Positions 1 through 7,133 are shown, counted from the first letter of the stretch. The stretch: DNA of 12,850 bases from JAWXTP01 sp044433415 (GCA_044433415.1 JAWXTP010000085.1:1-12850); one strand, 5' to 3'. Numbers and translations are program-made. Notes: generated by a model from the sequence alone, not told the origin.

Positions 1-93
1 GGATAAAACTTTTCTGTGAGACAAAACTCTCCCCTTTCCCCCACACCCCCTTTTCCCTATTATCAATTTCAATTTTATTTTCACACACACACT

Positions 94-156
94 CACTTTC
101 AATTTCATTTTCACTTTCAATTTCATTTTCACTTTCATATTCATATTCACTTTCAG
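94..156. repeat. 18-bp tandem repeat, about 3.5 copies
   Basis: The unit CACTTTCAATTTCATTTT occurs at 94-111 and, identically, at 112-129. A third copy at 130-147 matches at 15 of 18 positions, and a partial fourth (CACTTTCAG) starts at 148. The array sits in a pyrimidine-rich tract and is preceded by similar TTTCAATTTTATTTT sequence and a CA-dinucleotide run. It is non-coding as far as can be seen; its role is unknown. Confidence 0.85.
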
Positions 157-180
157 AGTGTGTCTGTGTGTTTGCTTTTT

Positions 181-213
181 TTTTGCTTATAATTTTGCTT
201 ATAATTTTGCTTA
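181..213 (+). repeat. 12-bp tandem repeat TTTTGCTTATAA, 2.75 copies
   Basis: TTTTGCTTATAA is present at 181-192 and 193-204, with a partial third copy TTTTGCTTA at 205-213. The reverse complement core TAAGCAAAA recurs as a tandem array at 452-487, so the two arrays form a long-distance inverted repeat enclosing about 240 bp. Confidence 0.85.
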
Positions 214-396
214 GGCAAAAAATACTTTTGTTTTAAATAAAATTTAAATAATAAAATTGGTATTTTTTCAATTTCAACTATTTACAAAATTTAAAATATA
301 AAAAATCAGCGGAACTAAAAAATTAATAACATTGGGACTTCCGCGAAATTAATTAAATTTATACTTCTAAAAAAAAATAAAATTCCGCGGTTAATT

Positions 397-444
397 GTCG
401 CATATTTTTGAGTATTAATAGTCGTATATTTTGGAATATTAATA
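397..444. repeat. 24-bp tandem duplication
   Basis: Two adjacent 24-bp units at 397-420 and 421-444 both begin GTCG and end TATTAATA, and they differ at only a few positions. The first contains TATTTTTG (403-410), which fits the Bacteroidetes -7 consensus TAnnTTTG, but no good -33 box lies at the right distance and the second unit does not keep the motif. It is therefore listed as a repeat and not as a promoter. Confidence 0.75.
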
Positions 445-451
445 TTTCTCT

Positions 452-487
452 TAAGCAAAATACTAAGCAAAACACCAAGCAAAATAC
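452..487 (-). repeat. 12-bp tandem repeat TAAGCAAAATAC, inverted relative to 181-213
   Basis: Units TAAGCAAAATAC (452-463), TAAGCAAAACAC (464-475) and CAAGCAAAATAC (476-487) follow one another without spacers. Their TAAGCAAAA core is the reverse complement of TTTTGCTTA in the upstream array. Read on the + strand they would encode a 4-residue repeat (QNTK) in a frame that runs into gmd, but that frame starts with TTG and shows no protein-like features. Confidence 0.8.
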
Positions 488-622
488 AAAATTATACTTA
501 GGAAAAATCTCAAAACATGGGAAATTAAGTCCTAAAAGCAGTCTTCAAACAGTAAAAATTATATCATTTGAAGGCAATTTTTTATCGTATTTTAGTGTTG
601 TTAGTAGCAAGTATCTATGTCT

Positions 623-654
623 TTTGGAAGTTCAAGAAAAATTTCATACATTTG
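623..654 (+). promoter_or_regulatory. Bacteroidetes-type promoter for the gmd-fcl-ugd operon
   Basis: TTTG at 623-626 (-33 box) is followed after 20 nt by TACATTTG at 647-654, an exact match to TAnnTTTG. Transcription would start near 660, giving a leader of about 15 nt before the gmd ATG at 676. That leader contains the purine-rich AAAAGGAAAAAA, which could help ribosome binding. Confidence 0.65.
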
Positions 655-675
655 TATTAAAAGGAAAAAACAATT

Positions 676-1749
676 ATGAAGATAGCTTTAATAACAGGCA
701 TAACAGGTCAAGATGGTTCATTCTTGGCAGAATTTTTATTGGAAAAGGGATATGAAGTTCACGGGATAATCCGTCGTTCTTCATCTTTTAACACAGGACG
801 TATAGAGCATTTATATTTAGATGAATGGATACGTGACATGAAGAATAGAAAGATGGTAAATCTCCACTATGGAGACATGACAGACTCTAGTTCTTTAATA
901 AGGATAATTCAGAATGTACAACCTCATGAGATATATAATCTTGCTGCTCAGTCACATGTAAAGGTGTCTTTTGATGTGCCAGAGTACACGGCAGAATGTG
1001 ATGCTGTAGGTACTTTGCGTCTATTGGAGGCAGTTCGTATTCTGGGTATGGAACAGAAATGCCGCATCTATCAGGCTTCAACTTCTGAGTTGTTTGGTCT
1101 TGTGCAGGAAGTTCCTCAGAAGGAGACTACACCTTTCTACCCACGTTCTCCTTATGGAGTTGCCAAGCAATATGGTTTTTGGATTACTAAAAACTACCGT
1201 GAATCATACGGCATGTATGCGGTGAATGGTATATTATTTAACCATGAATCAGAGCGTCGCGGTGAGAATTTTGTAACGCGTAAGATTACTCTTGCAGCAG
1301 CGCGCATAGCTCAAGGTTTTCAGGATAAACTTTACCTAGGCAATATGAATTCTCTACGAGACTGGGGTTATGCTAAGGACTATGTTCAATGTATGTGGAT
1401 GATGTTACAGCACCCTACACCTGAGGATTTCGTTATTGCTACAGGAGAGTATCATTCTGTGCGTGAGTTTACAACACTAGCCTTTAAGGAAGTGGGTATA
1501 GAGCTTCGTTGGGAAGGTGAAGGCATTGATGAAAAGGGTATAGACCTTGCTACAGGTAGAGAGTTAGTAGCTGTAGACCCTAAATTCTTCCGTCCTGCTG
1601 AAGTGGAACAACTTCTAGGTGACCCTACAAAGGCACGCACTCTTTTAGGCTGGAACCCTACACAAACCCCTTTCACGGAGTTGGTACGCATCATGGTAGA
1701 GCATGATATGAAATCAGTCCGTAAGCGTTATAATAAAACAAACGACTAA
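676..1749 (+). CDS. gmd: GDP-mannose 4,6-dehydratase
   Basis: This cytoplasmic NADP-dependent enzyme of the extended short-chain dehydrogenase family converts GDP-D-mannose to GDP-4-dehydro-6-deoxy-D-mannose, the first step to GDP-L-fucose. The 357-residue product is close to the usual family length. The N-terminus has the Rossmann loop G8-I-T-G11-Q-D-G14, followed by the RRSSSFNTGRIEHLY segment typical of GMD. The catalytic set is T136-S137-E138 with Y160xxxK164 (SPYGVAK), and the substrate-binding stretch NGILFNHESERRGENFVTRK is intact. The ATG at 676 follows a good promoter and a purine-rich leader. The stop overlaps the fcl start by one base (TAATG), so translation of the two genes is probably coupled. 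Recognition is strong. Confidence 0.97.
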   Translation: MKIALITGITGQDGSFLAEFLLEKGYEVHGIIRRSSSFNTGRIEHLYLDEWIRDMKNRKMVNLHYGDMTDSSSLIRIIQNVQPHEIYNLAAQSHVKVSFDVPEYTAECDAVGTLRLLEAVRILGMEQKCRIYQASTSELFGLVQEVPQKETTPFYPRSPYGVAKQYGFWITKNYRESYGMYAVNGILFNHESERRGENFVTRKITLAAARIAQGFQDKLYLGNMNSLRDWGYAKDYVQCMWMMLQHPTPEDFVIATGEYHSVREFTTLAFKEVGIELRWEGEGIDEKGIDLATGRELVAVDPKFFRPAEVEQLLGDPTKARTLLGWNPTQTPFTELVRIMVEHDMKSVRKRYNKTND

Positions 1750-2681
1750 TGAATACTTCATCAAAAATATATATCGCAGGGCATAGAGGCATGGTAGGTT
1801 CAGCGATACTTCGCAACTTACAGTCACGGGGTTATACTAATTTCGTGTTACGTACTCATAGTGAGTTAGACTTAACTTGTCAGGCAGCAGTACAAGAGTT
1901 CTTTGCTACAGAGAAACCTGATTATGTGTTTCTTGCAGCAGCAAAAGTAGGTGGCATAATAGCTAATAACACCTATCCAGCGCAATTTTTTTATGAAAAC
2001 TCTATGATACAAAATAATGTGCTTCATGCTTCTTACGTTAATGGTGTTAAGAAACTCATGTTCCTTGGAAGTTCTTGTATTTACCCAAAGATGGCACCAC
2101 AGCCTATGGTTGAAGATGCATTGCTCACAGGGTTGTTAGAGCCTACAAATGAGGCGTATGCTATAGCAAAAATCTCAGGTATCAAGATGTGTGACTACTA
2201 CCGTAAGCAGTATGGATGTGACTTTGTAAGTGTTATGCCTACAAATCTTTATGGCACAGGAGATAATTATGACTTGCAAAATTCGCATGTTCTACCTGCT
2301 TTGTTACGTAAGTTCCATGAGGCAAAAATAAATGATGCAACAGTTACTCTTTGGGGAACAGGTTCACCATATAGAGAGTTTCTGCATGCTGACGATATGG
2401 CGGATGCTACAATTTTCTGTATGCTCAATTATTCAGACTACGGTCATGTAAATGTAGGTTCACAGTCGGAGTTAACAATAAAAGAGCTTGCTGAGACAGT
2501 AGCCAAAGTAGTTGGTTATGAGGGTGAGATAGAGTGGGACTCTACAAAGCCTGACGGCACACCGCGTAAGCTGATGGATTCTACAAAATTATATAATATG
2601 GGATGGAGACCTTCAATTAATCTAGTTGAGGGCGTAGCGCGCACTTATGAGGAGTTTAAAGAAACATTAGGGAACTTCTAA
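1749..2681 (+). CDS. fcl: GDP-L-fucose synthase (3,5-epimerase/4-reductase)
   Basis: The product (310 residues; also called WcaG) epimerises and then reduces the product of Gmd to GDP-L-fucose with NADPH, in the cytoplasm. The nucleotide-binding loop G11-H-R-G14-M-V-G17 is typical of this family. The catalytic residues are visible: S108/S109-C110 in GSSCIYP, and Y137xxxK141 in NEAYAIAK. The PTNLYGTGDNYD segment and REFLHADDMADA in the C-terminal half are also characteristic. The start codon overlaps the gmd stop by one base, so this is the second gene of the same operon. Its TAA stop (2679-2681) lies inside the left arm of a palindromic element that fills most of the gap to ugd. Together with Gmd it gives the complete GDP-mannose to GDP-fucose route. 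Confidence 0.96.
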   Translation: MNTSSKIYIAGHRGMVGSAILRNLQSRGYTNFVLRTHSELDLTCQAAVQEFFATEKPDYVFLAAAKVGGIIANNTYPAQFFYENSMIQNNVLHASYVNGVKKLMFLGSSCIYPKMAPQPMVEDALLTGLLEPTNEAYAIAKISGIKMCDYYRKQYGCDFVSVMPTNLYGTGDNYDLQNSHVLPALLRKFHEAKINDATVTLWGTGSPYREFLHADDMADATIFCMLNYSDYGHVNVGSQSELTIKELAETVAKVVGYEGEIEWDSTKPDGTPRKLMDSTKLYNMGWRPSINLVEGVARTYEEFKETLGNF

Positions 2682-2713
2682 AAATTGGATAAAACCAATT
2701 ATTAGAACTCCCC
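2670..2713. repeat. 19-bp imperfect hairpin, copy 1 of a dispersed palindromic element
   Basis: The left arm (2670-2688, starting GGGAACTTCTAA) and right arm (2695-2713, ending TTAGAACTCCCC) pair over 19 positions with three mismatches around the loop ATAAAA. The fcl stop codon is in the left arm. No T-run follows, so it is not a typical terminator and the operon probably continues into ugd; it may instead be an intercistronic mRNA-processing or stability element. The right-arm 14-mer ATTAGAACTCCCCA recurs exactly at 7129-7142, and the left arm recurs at 7873-7893. Confidence 0.75.
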
Positions 2714-2731
2714 ATTAAAATGAATTAGTTA

Positions 2732-4054
2732 ATGAAAATAGCAGTTGTAGGAACAGGATATGTAGGTTTGGTGACAGGTACATGCTTTGCCGAGATGGGT
2801 GTTGATGTTACATGTGTCGACGTTGATAAGGCAAAGATTGATAGTCTTTTACAGGGTGTAATGCCAATTTATGAACCTAATCTTGACACGCTTGTTAAGC
2901 GTAATATTGATGCAGGTCGTTTAAAATTTACTACAGATTTAGCATCTATTCTTGATGATGTTGAAGTGGTATTTTCTGCTGTTGGTACACCTCCTGATGA
3001 GGATGGTTCAGCAGACCTAAAATATGTACTAGAAGTGGCACGTACTATAGGGGCAAATATGAATCATCATGTGGTAGTGGTAACGAAATCAACTGTACCT
3101 GTAGGTACAGCAAAAAAAGTAAAGGCAGCTATCCAAGCAGAACTTGATAAGCGAGGTTCAGATCTTACTTTTGATGTAGCTTCAAATCCTGAATTTTTGA
3201 AAGAAGGTAATGCTATTGATGATTTTATGAAACCTGACCGTGTAGTTGTAGGTGTAGACTCTGCAAAGGCGCAAAATATCATGACACGCCTTTATAAACC
3301 TATGCTTCTTAACAACTTCCGAGTAATATTTATGGATATCCCAAGTGCTGAGATGACAAAATATGCCGCAAACTCTATGTTGGCGACACGTATATCTTTT
3401 ATGAATGATATAGCTAACCTTTGCGAAATTGTAGGCGCTGACGTGAATATGGTACGTAAAGGTATAGGTACTGATACACGTATAGGCAGTAAATTTCTAT
3501 ATTCAGGTTGTGGCTATGGGGGTTCTTGCTTCCCTAAAGATGTGAAAGCTCTTGTGAAAACTGCTGCTCAACATGGCTATGAAATGCAGGTGCTTAACGC
3601 TGTAGAGTCAGTTAATGAAAAACAGAAAAATGTACTCTTTGAGAAGTTTGTAAAGCATTTCAAAGGCGACGTTCGTGGTCGAAAAGTCGCCTTATGGGGT
3701 TTAGCCTTTAAGCCTGGCACTGACGACATGCGTGAAGCTCCAGCACTAGTGCTTATAGATAGTCTCTTAGAGGTAGGTTGTGAAGTTGTGGCTTACGACC
3801 CTGTGGCTATGGAAGAATGTAAACGCCGTATAGGTGATAAGATAAGTTATGTTAAGAACATGTATGACACCGTGATTGATGCAGATGTTATCTTCCATGT
3901 TACTGAGTGGAAAGAGTTTAGAATGCCTAGCTGGGAGGTTATTAAACGCTCTATGAAAGGTGACGCTGTACTTATTGATGGGCGTAATGTATTTGATAGA
4001 GAAGAACTTTCCCAACACGGAATACAATACTATTGTATTGGAGTGTCAGCATAG
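2732..4054 (+). CDS. ugd: UDP-glucose 6-dehydrogenase
   Basis: This enzyme oxidises UDP-glucose twice with NAD+ to give UDP-glucuronate, a precursor for uronic-acid-containing capsule or O-antigen. The 440-residue length is normal for the bacterial family. Visible features in order are the N-terminal Rossmann loop G7-T-G-Y-V-G12, STVPVGTA, the substrate segment NPEFLKEGNAIDDFMKPDR, the catalytic cysteine C266 in GYGGSCFPKD, and a C-terminal UDP-binding domain beginning near WGLAFKPGTDDMREAP. It is third in the operon, 50 bp after fcl, with a hairpin in the gap. UDP-mannuronate-type dehydrogenases are related, but the motif set fits Ugd better. The last 25 bp overlap the 3' end of a convergent minus-strand gene. 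Confidence 0.95.
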   Translation: MKIAVVGTGYVGLVTGTCFAEMGVDVTCVDVDKAKIDSLLQGVMPIYEPNLDTLVKRNIDAGRLKFTTDLASILDDVEVVFSAVGTPPDEDGSADLKYVLEVARTIGANMNHHVVVVTKSTVPVGTAKKVKAAIQAELDKRGSDLTFDVASNPEFLKEGNAIDDFMKPDRVVVGVDSAKAQNIMTRLYKPMLLNNFRVIFMDIPSAEMTKYAANSMLATRISFMNDIANLCEIVGADVNMVRKGIGTDTRIGSKFLYSGCGYGGSCFPKDVKALVKTAAQHGYEMQVLNAVESVNEKQKNVLFEKFVKHFKGDVRGRKVALWGLAFKPGTDDMREAPALVLIDSLLEVGCEVVAYDPVAMEECKRRIGDKISYVKNMYDTVIDADVIFHVTEWKEFRMPSWEVIKRSMKGDAVLIDGRNVFDREELSQHGIQYYCIGVSA

Positions 4055-4257
4055 ATTCTGAGTACCAATACATAGTCACCGATAAACATATCTAAGGGTG
4101 TAGGGTTGTCTTCTAAATATAGTTCAATAGCCTCAGATATGTTGTCTTTTATCTCTTTAAAGTCATTACCTACTGTAAAAATAGGAGCACCGTCAATATA
4201 TGCACTCATGCCGTTTTCATGATACTCAACGATTACATATATTACTTTTGTATCCAT
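4030..4257 (-). CDS. Small HicB-like protein, probably truncated
   Basis: The 75-residue product looks like the N-terminal domain of HicB-family antitoxins, which has a partial RNase H-like fold: an opening beta-strand (VIYVIVEYHENGMSAYID), a G-D-F motif, and the helix EIKDNISEAIELYLEDN. Bacteroidales homologues I know of usually carry a further C-terminal DNA-binding helix-turn-helix of about 60 residues. Here the protein stops just after the strand YVLVLRIYAD, where its coding sequence runs 25 bp into the end of ugd on the opposite strand. No HicA-like toxin lies next to it. It starts 90 bp downstream of the TlpA-like gene, beyond a terminator hairpin, and no good promoter is seen. The family call is moderately sure; the truncation is an inference. 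Confidence 0.6.
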   Translation of the reverse strand: MDTKVIYVIVEYHENGMSAYIDGAPIFTVGNDFKEIKDNISEAIELYLEDNPTPLDMFIGDYVLVLRIYADTPIQ

Positions 4258-4271
4258 ATTTTTAAAATTTT

Positions 4272-4301
4272 AAAAAGGTGGCAAGGGCTTTAAGCCCTGC
4301 C
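4272..4301 (-). terminator. Intrinsic terminator after the TlpA-like gene
   Basis: Read on the minus strand, GGCAGGGCTT (4301-4292) pairs with AAGCCCTTGCC (4290-4280), with one bulged base and a very tight apical loop. ACC and then five T residues (4276-4272) follow. This is the expected form of a rho-independent terminator for the gene ending at 4348, and it leaves the HicB-like gene downstream of it. Confidence 0.6.
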
Positions 4302-4347
4302 TGCCTTATAATTGTGTAATAAGTGTCTTTTTTGTTTTAATAGCTTC

Positions 4348-5406
4348 TTAATTAAATTTCTCTTCAAAGAATTTAATTATAGCCTCTCCGCGGATAGTAC
4401 GGTTAAGGATAGTACCATCAGGGGAGAATATTATTATTGTAGGGATTCCCAATATACCGTAGCTTTCAGTAGCTGTTTTATCATTTGATGCATAGATTAT
4501 AGGCCAATCCATGTTATCTTCTCTTATAGCGGCAGCGCATTTTTCTTTGCTGTCCCATACATTTACACCTACAAGTACTAAACCTTTATCTTTAAACTGC
4601 TCATAAGTTTTTCTAAGGTTAGGTGTTTCAGCGCGACAAGGTCCACACCATGAAGCCCAGAAATCTACAATAACATAGTTTCCTTTACCCACAAAGTCTG
4701 AGAGCTTAGATGTTTTGCCTAGCATATCTGTACCTTCAAAGTCCACGAATTTTTTTCCTACAGCAGTATTAAGTGCTTGTTCTTTGTTATATCTATTTTC
4801 TTTTACTACTTTAAGGTTAGCAGCAAGAGGGGTTATAGCTACTAAAGAATCTAGTTCTTCAATAGTTTTAGATTTGTTAACTTTATCTATTGCGATGTAT
4901 GCGCCTACAAGGTTGTTTTCGTTACCTACCAAGAAGCGTTCACGTATAGCATCCATCATTGCATTTCCCTTGTTGTATTCTTCAAACTGAGCTTCCCTAT
5001 CGTTAGGGTGAGTACGGCAGAATTCATAGAACTTTTTAGTTATTGCTGCTAGAGAGTCATTCATGTTATTTATATCCTCAGCTTCTTTATTTTGTTCTAT
5101 AGCCATCTCTAGGTCTATATTCACTGTAGCTGTGCTACCTGTAACGATGAATTTTTTGTTTTTTGTAGAAGAAACGTAATAAATATTAGGGTTTTCAGCA
5201 TTTCCTTTCATTTCAAATTTTCCAGAAGTTACAGTAGCGCTATCAACGGCACCTGCGACACCTATCTCACGTAGATATATTTTAGAACCTTCAAGTTTAG
5301 TATTTGTAACTACACCTTTAATGTGGTAGTCACCACTTTGACTATTGCCTGTACAAGCAGTAAGAGCCAACAAAGCAACAGCAGAAGAAAGAAATAATTT
5401 ATTCAT
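4348..5406 (-). CDS. TlpA-like thiol:disulfide interchange lipoprotein with N-terminal DUF4369-like domain
   Basis: A lipoprotein signal peptide ends in the lipobox LTAC (Cys18), so the 352-residue protein should be anchored in an envelope membrane facing the periplasm. Residues ~27-110 (starting YHIKGVVTNTKLEG) resemble DUF4369, a beta-rich domain common in Bacteroidetes thioredoxin-like proteins. A helical linker follows. The C-terminal ~135 residues form a TlpA/AhpC-TSA thioredoxin fold with the active site W253-C254-G-P-C257 and the cis-proline loop GIPT near the end. The expected role is disulfide reduction or exchange on periplasmic proteins or cytochrome maturation; the specific partner cannot be read from the sequence. 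A weak promoter candidate and a 32-nt repeated element lie upstream. Confidence 0.9.
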   Translation of the reverse strand: MNKLFLSSAVALLALTACTGNSQSGDYHIKGVVTNTKLEGSKIYLREIGVAGAVDSATVTSGKFEMKGNAENPNIYYVSSTKNKKFIVTGSTATVNIDLEMAIEQNKEAEDINNMNDSLAAITKKFYEFCRTHPNDREAQFEEYNKGNAMMDAIRERFLVGNENNLVGAYIAIDKVNKSKTIEELDSLVAITPLAANLKVVKENRYNKEQALNTAVGKKFVDFEGTDMLGKTSKLSDFVGKGNYVIVDFWASWCGPCRAETPNLRKTYEQFKDKGLVLVGVNVWDSKEKCAAAIREDNMDWPIIYASNDKTATESYGILGIPTIIIFSPDGTILNRTIRGEAIIKFFEEKFN

Positions 5407-5425
5407 AATATTAAGTTTTTGATTA

Positions 5426-5457
5426 AAAATGTGGCAATAATTGATTTAGACCACTTA
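5426..5457. repeat. 32-nt element shared with 8973-9004
   Basis: This stretch, with core TGGCAATAATTG (5432-5443), matches 8973-9004 at 28 of 32 positions, with no gaps. It begins 20 bp upstream of the TlpA-like start codon and would lie in that gene's 5' leader. Weaker similarity continues to about 5474. The core holds a small dyad, CAAT-A-ATTG. Confidence 0.75.
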
Positions 5458-5463
5458 AAGTTG

Positions 5464-5471
5464 TAAAGGTA
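5464..5471 (-). promoter_or_regulatory. Possible -7 box for the TlpA-like gene
   Basis: On the minus strand this reads TACCTTTA, one base from the TAnnTTTG consensus. It would put the transcript start about 50 nt before the ATG at 5406. No TTTG -33 box lies at normal spacing, so support is weak. Confidence 0.3.
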
Positions 5472-5484
5472 CATAAAAATAATT

Positions 5485-5582
5485 AAAATCTGATAAAATT
5501 ATTCTCAAATACTAATAATTTTTTTATCTTATCAAATACAGAAATTGATAAAAAAGTCGTAACTTCGTAAAATCTGATAAAA
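5485..5582. repeat. Cluster of TGATAA repeats between the TlpA-like gene and the sulfatase
   Basis: The 14-mer AAAATCTGATAAAA is present identically at 5485-5498 and 5569-5582, and a one-base-shorter relative, AAATTGATAAAA, at 5542-5553. The middle copy also forms an inverted repeat: TTATCAA (5529-5535), 9 nt, TTGATAA (5545-5551). The last copy ends 9 bp before the sulfatase ATG. Such spacing suggests a regulator-binding region for one or both divergent genes. TAACTTCG at 5560-5567 is a one-mismatch -7 box for the sulfatase but lacks a good -33. Confidence 0.5.
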
Positions 5583-5591
5583 AACTGAGAT

Positions 5592-7133
5592 ATGAAAAAA
5601 ACTTTACTTACTATAGCAGCACTACCGATTGTCACTGTATCAGTCGCGCAATCATCTAAACTTGATAAACCAAATATAGTGTTTTTCTTAGTAGATGATA
5701 TGGGTTGGCAGGATTGTGCAGTACCATTCCATAGTGACACAACACAGTGGAACCGTAATTTTGAAACTCCAAATATGGAGCGTCTAGCACAAAAGGGCAT
5801 GAAATTTACAAATGCTTATGCAGCTTCTGTGAGTTCACCTTCACGAGTAAGTTTAATGAGTGGGGTGAGTCCTACTAGGCACGGAGTTACTAACTGGACT
5901 ATGTTCAAGAATAAATCTACAGATGGTGCTAACAAATATTTTACTTTTGAAGGTTGGAATGTGAATGGCTTACAGGTTGAGGAGGGTATAGAACATACAT
6001 TTCATGCTACAACTTTAGCTGAGGTGCTAAATAAAAATGGTTATACTACTTTATTTGTGGGTAAGGCGCATTTTGGAGCAAAAGACACACCTAGCCAAGA
6101 ACCCTTAAATTTGGGTTTTGATTACAATATTGCAGGGCATGCAGCAGGGGGACCAGCTTCTTATCTAAGTGAACAGCATTATGGTAATAATTTAGAGCCT
6201 GTACCCGCTAATGCAGTGCCTGGGTTAGAGAAATATTATGACTCTGGTACTTTTCTAACAGAAGCTCTTACACAAGAGTCTATAGGGTTGATGGATAGGG
6301 CAGTGGAGGATGATAAGCCATTCTTTCTGTATATGTCTCATTATGCAGTACATATTCCATTTATGGCTGATAATCGTTTTTATCAGAAGTATATCAATCG
6401 TGGTTTGGAAGAGTATGAAGCTCGGTTTGCTTCATTGGTTGAAGGTATGGATAAGAGTCTGGGCGATATAATGGATTATTTAGATAAAAAGGGAATTTCT
6501 GACAATACAATTATTTTGTTTATGTCTGATAATGGTGGATATACTGTAGGTGTTCGGTTGAATACTTTTGGTGGAGTTAATAAGATGTCTCCTTTGCGTG
6601 GAGGTAAGGGCAGCTTGTATGAGGGAGGTGTTCGTGAGCCTATGTTGGCTTATGTGCCAGGATTAACAAAGGCAGGGAGTGTTAATAATTCACAGTTGAT
6701 AATTGAGGATTACTTCCCTACGATTTTGGATTTGGCAGGAGTTGCTAACTCTGAATTAGTTCAGAAGTTAGATTCTAAGAGTTTTATCAAGGCGTTTAAG
6801 GGTGAAACTATTAATAAGAACCGTCCATTTTATTGGCATTTCCCTAATGATTGGGGTGAGCGCAATAATGATTGTGGTGCACCTAGTAGTTCTCTTTTAT
6901 TGGGTGATATGAAATATATTCATTTTTATGAAACTTCCACAAATGAGCTTTATGATTTAAGTAATGATTTGGGAGAGCGCAATAATTTAGTAGGTCAAAG
7001 CAAAAAGTATGATAAGATGGCTAAGAAGATGGCTCGTTTGTTAAGTGATAAACTGAGAGAGGAAGGTTCTTCAATGCCTACTTCTAAGACAACAGGTGAG
7101 AAGGCGCCTTACCCAGATCAAACTTTTTATTAG
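5592..7133 (+). CDS. Secreted type I sulfatase (Ser-type formylglycine)
   Basis: This is an arylsulfatase-family (S1) hydrolase of 513 residues that removes sulfate esters, probably from host or algal glycans; the substrate cannot be read here. A Sec signal peptide (residues 1-20, cleavage likely after SVAQ) has no lipobox, so a periplasmic location is likely. Active-site elements are D35-D36 (Ca2+), the nucleophile motif S81-S-P-S-R85 followed by VSLMSG, GK158-A-H160, H254 in SHYAVHIPF, D313-N314 (Ca2+) and K339 in RGGKG. Because the nucleophile is Ser, formylglycine must be made by an anaerobic radical-SAM maturase, which is not in this window. No polysaccharide-utilisation genes adjoin it. 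Its TAG stop lies within a copy of the dispersed palindromic element. Confidence 0.95.
   Translation: MKKTLLTIAALPIVTVSVAQSSKLDKPNIVFFLVDDMGWQDCAVPFHSDTTQWNRNFETPNMERLAQKGMKFTNAYAASVSSPSRVSLMSGVSPTRHGVTNWTMFKNKSTDGANKYFTFEGWNVNGLQVEEGIEHTFHATTLAEVLNKNGYTTLFVGKAHFGAKDTPSQEPLNLGFDYNIAGHAAGGPASYLSEQHYGNNLEPVPANAVPGLEKYYDSGTFLTEALTQESIGLMDRAVEDDKPFFLYMSHYAVHIPFMADNRFYQKYINRGLEEYEARFASLVEGMDKSLGDIMDYLDKKGISDNTIILFMSDNGGYTVGVRLNTFGGVNKMSPLRGGKGSLYEGGVREPMLAYVPGLTKAGSVNNSQLIIEDYFPTILDLAGVANSELVQKLDSKSFIKAFKGETINKNRPFYWHFPNDWGERNNDCGAPSSSLLLGDMKYIHFYETSTNELYDLSNDLGERNNLVGQSKKYDKMAKKMARLLSDKLREEGSSMPTSKTTGEKAPYPDQTFY

Larger units (their letters stand above)
1..675. other. Long AT-rich intergenic region before gmd, no convincing gene
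   Basis: No reading frame here has a credible start, composition or recognisable motif. The first ~190 bases are strongly pyrimidine-rich on the + strand, with CACACA and TGTGTG runs and an 18-bp tandem repeat. After that come 12-bp TTTTGCTTATAA repeats, an AT-rich stretch with isolated GC-rich islands (GCGGAA at 309-314, TTCCGC at 339-344 and TTCCGCGG at 383-390), a 24-bp tandem duplication, and inverted copies of the 12-bp repeat. A good Bacteroidetes promoter for gmd lies at the right end. The gene to the left is outside the window, so the region may also hold its 3' end signals. Confidence 0.7.

Noticed and set aside
397..410. Promoter at TATTTTTG
   Set aside because: No -33 box at suitable spacing and no gene directly downstream; the motif is easily produced by AT-rich sequence.
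181..487. CRISPR array or integron-like site
   Set aside because: Units are 12 bp without spacers and there are no cas or integrase genes.
1..675. Possible replication origin, from AT-richness and iteron-like repeats
   Set aside because: No DnaA-box-like sites (TTATCCACA or close variants) and no replication gene nearby.
408..755. 115-codon frame with QNTK repeats upstream of and overlapping gmd
   Set aside because: It starts with TTG inside a tandem repeat, overlaps the well-supported gmd gene by 80 bp, and its protein has no recognisable features; the QNTK repeats just reflect the 12-bp DNA repeat.
4025..4040. Hairpin CAATAC-TATT-GTATTG as a terminator between ugd and the HicB-like gene
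   Set aside because: The stem is only six weak pairs, it lies inside both coding ends, and no T-run follows on either strand.
4030..4257. Complete HicAB toxin-antitoxin pair
   Set aside because: No HicA-sized frame lies on either side, and the HicB-like protein has no DNA-binding domain.
4715..4990. Open frame on the + strand inside the TlpA-like gene, and similar frames opposite ugd, gmd and the RND permease
   Set aside because: They lie wholly antisense to genes with clear motifs and show no protein-like features.
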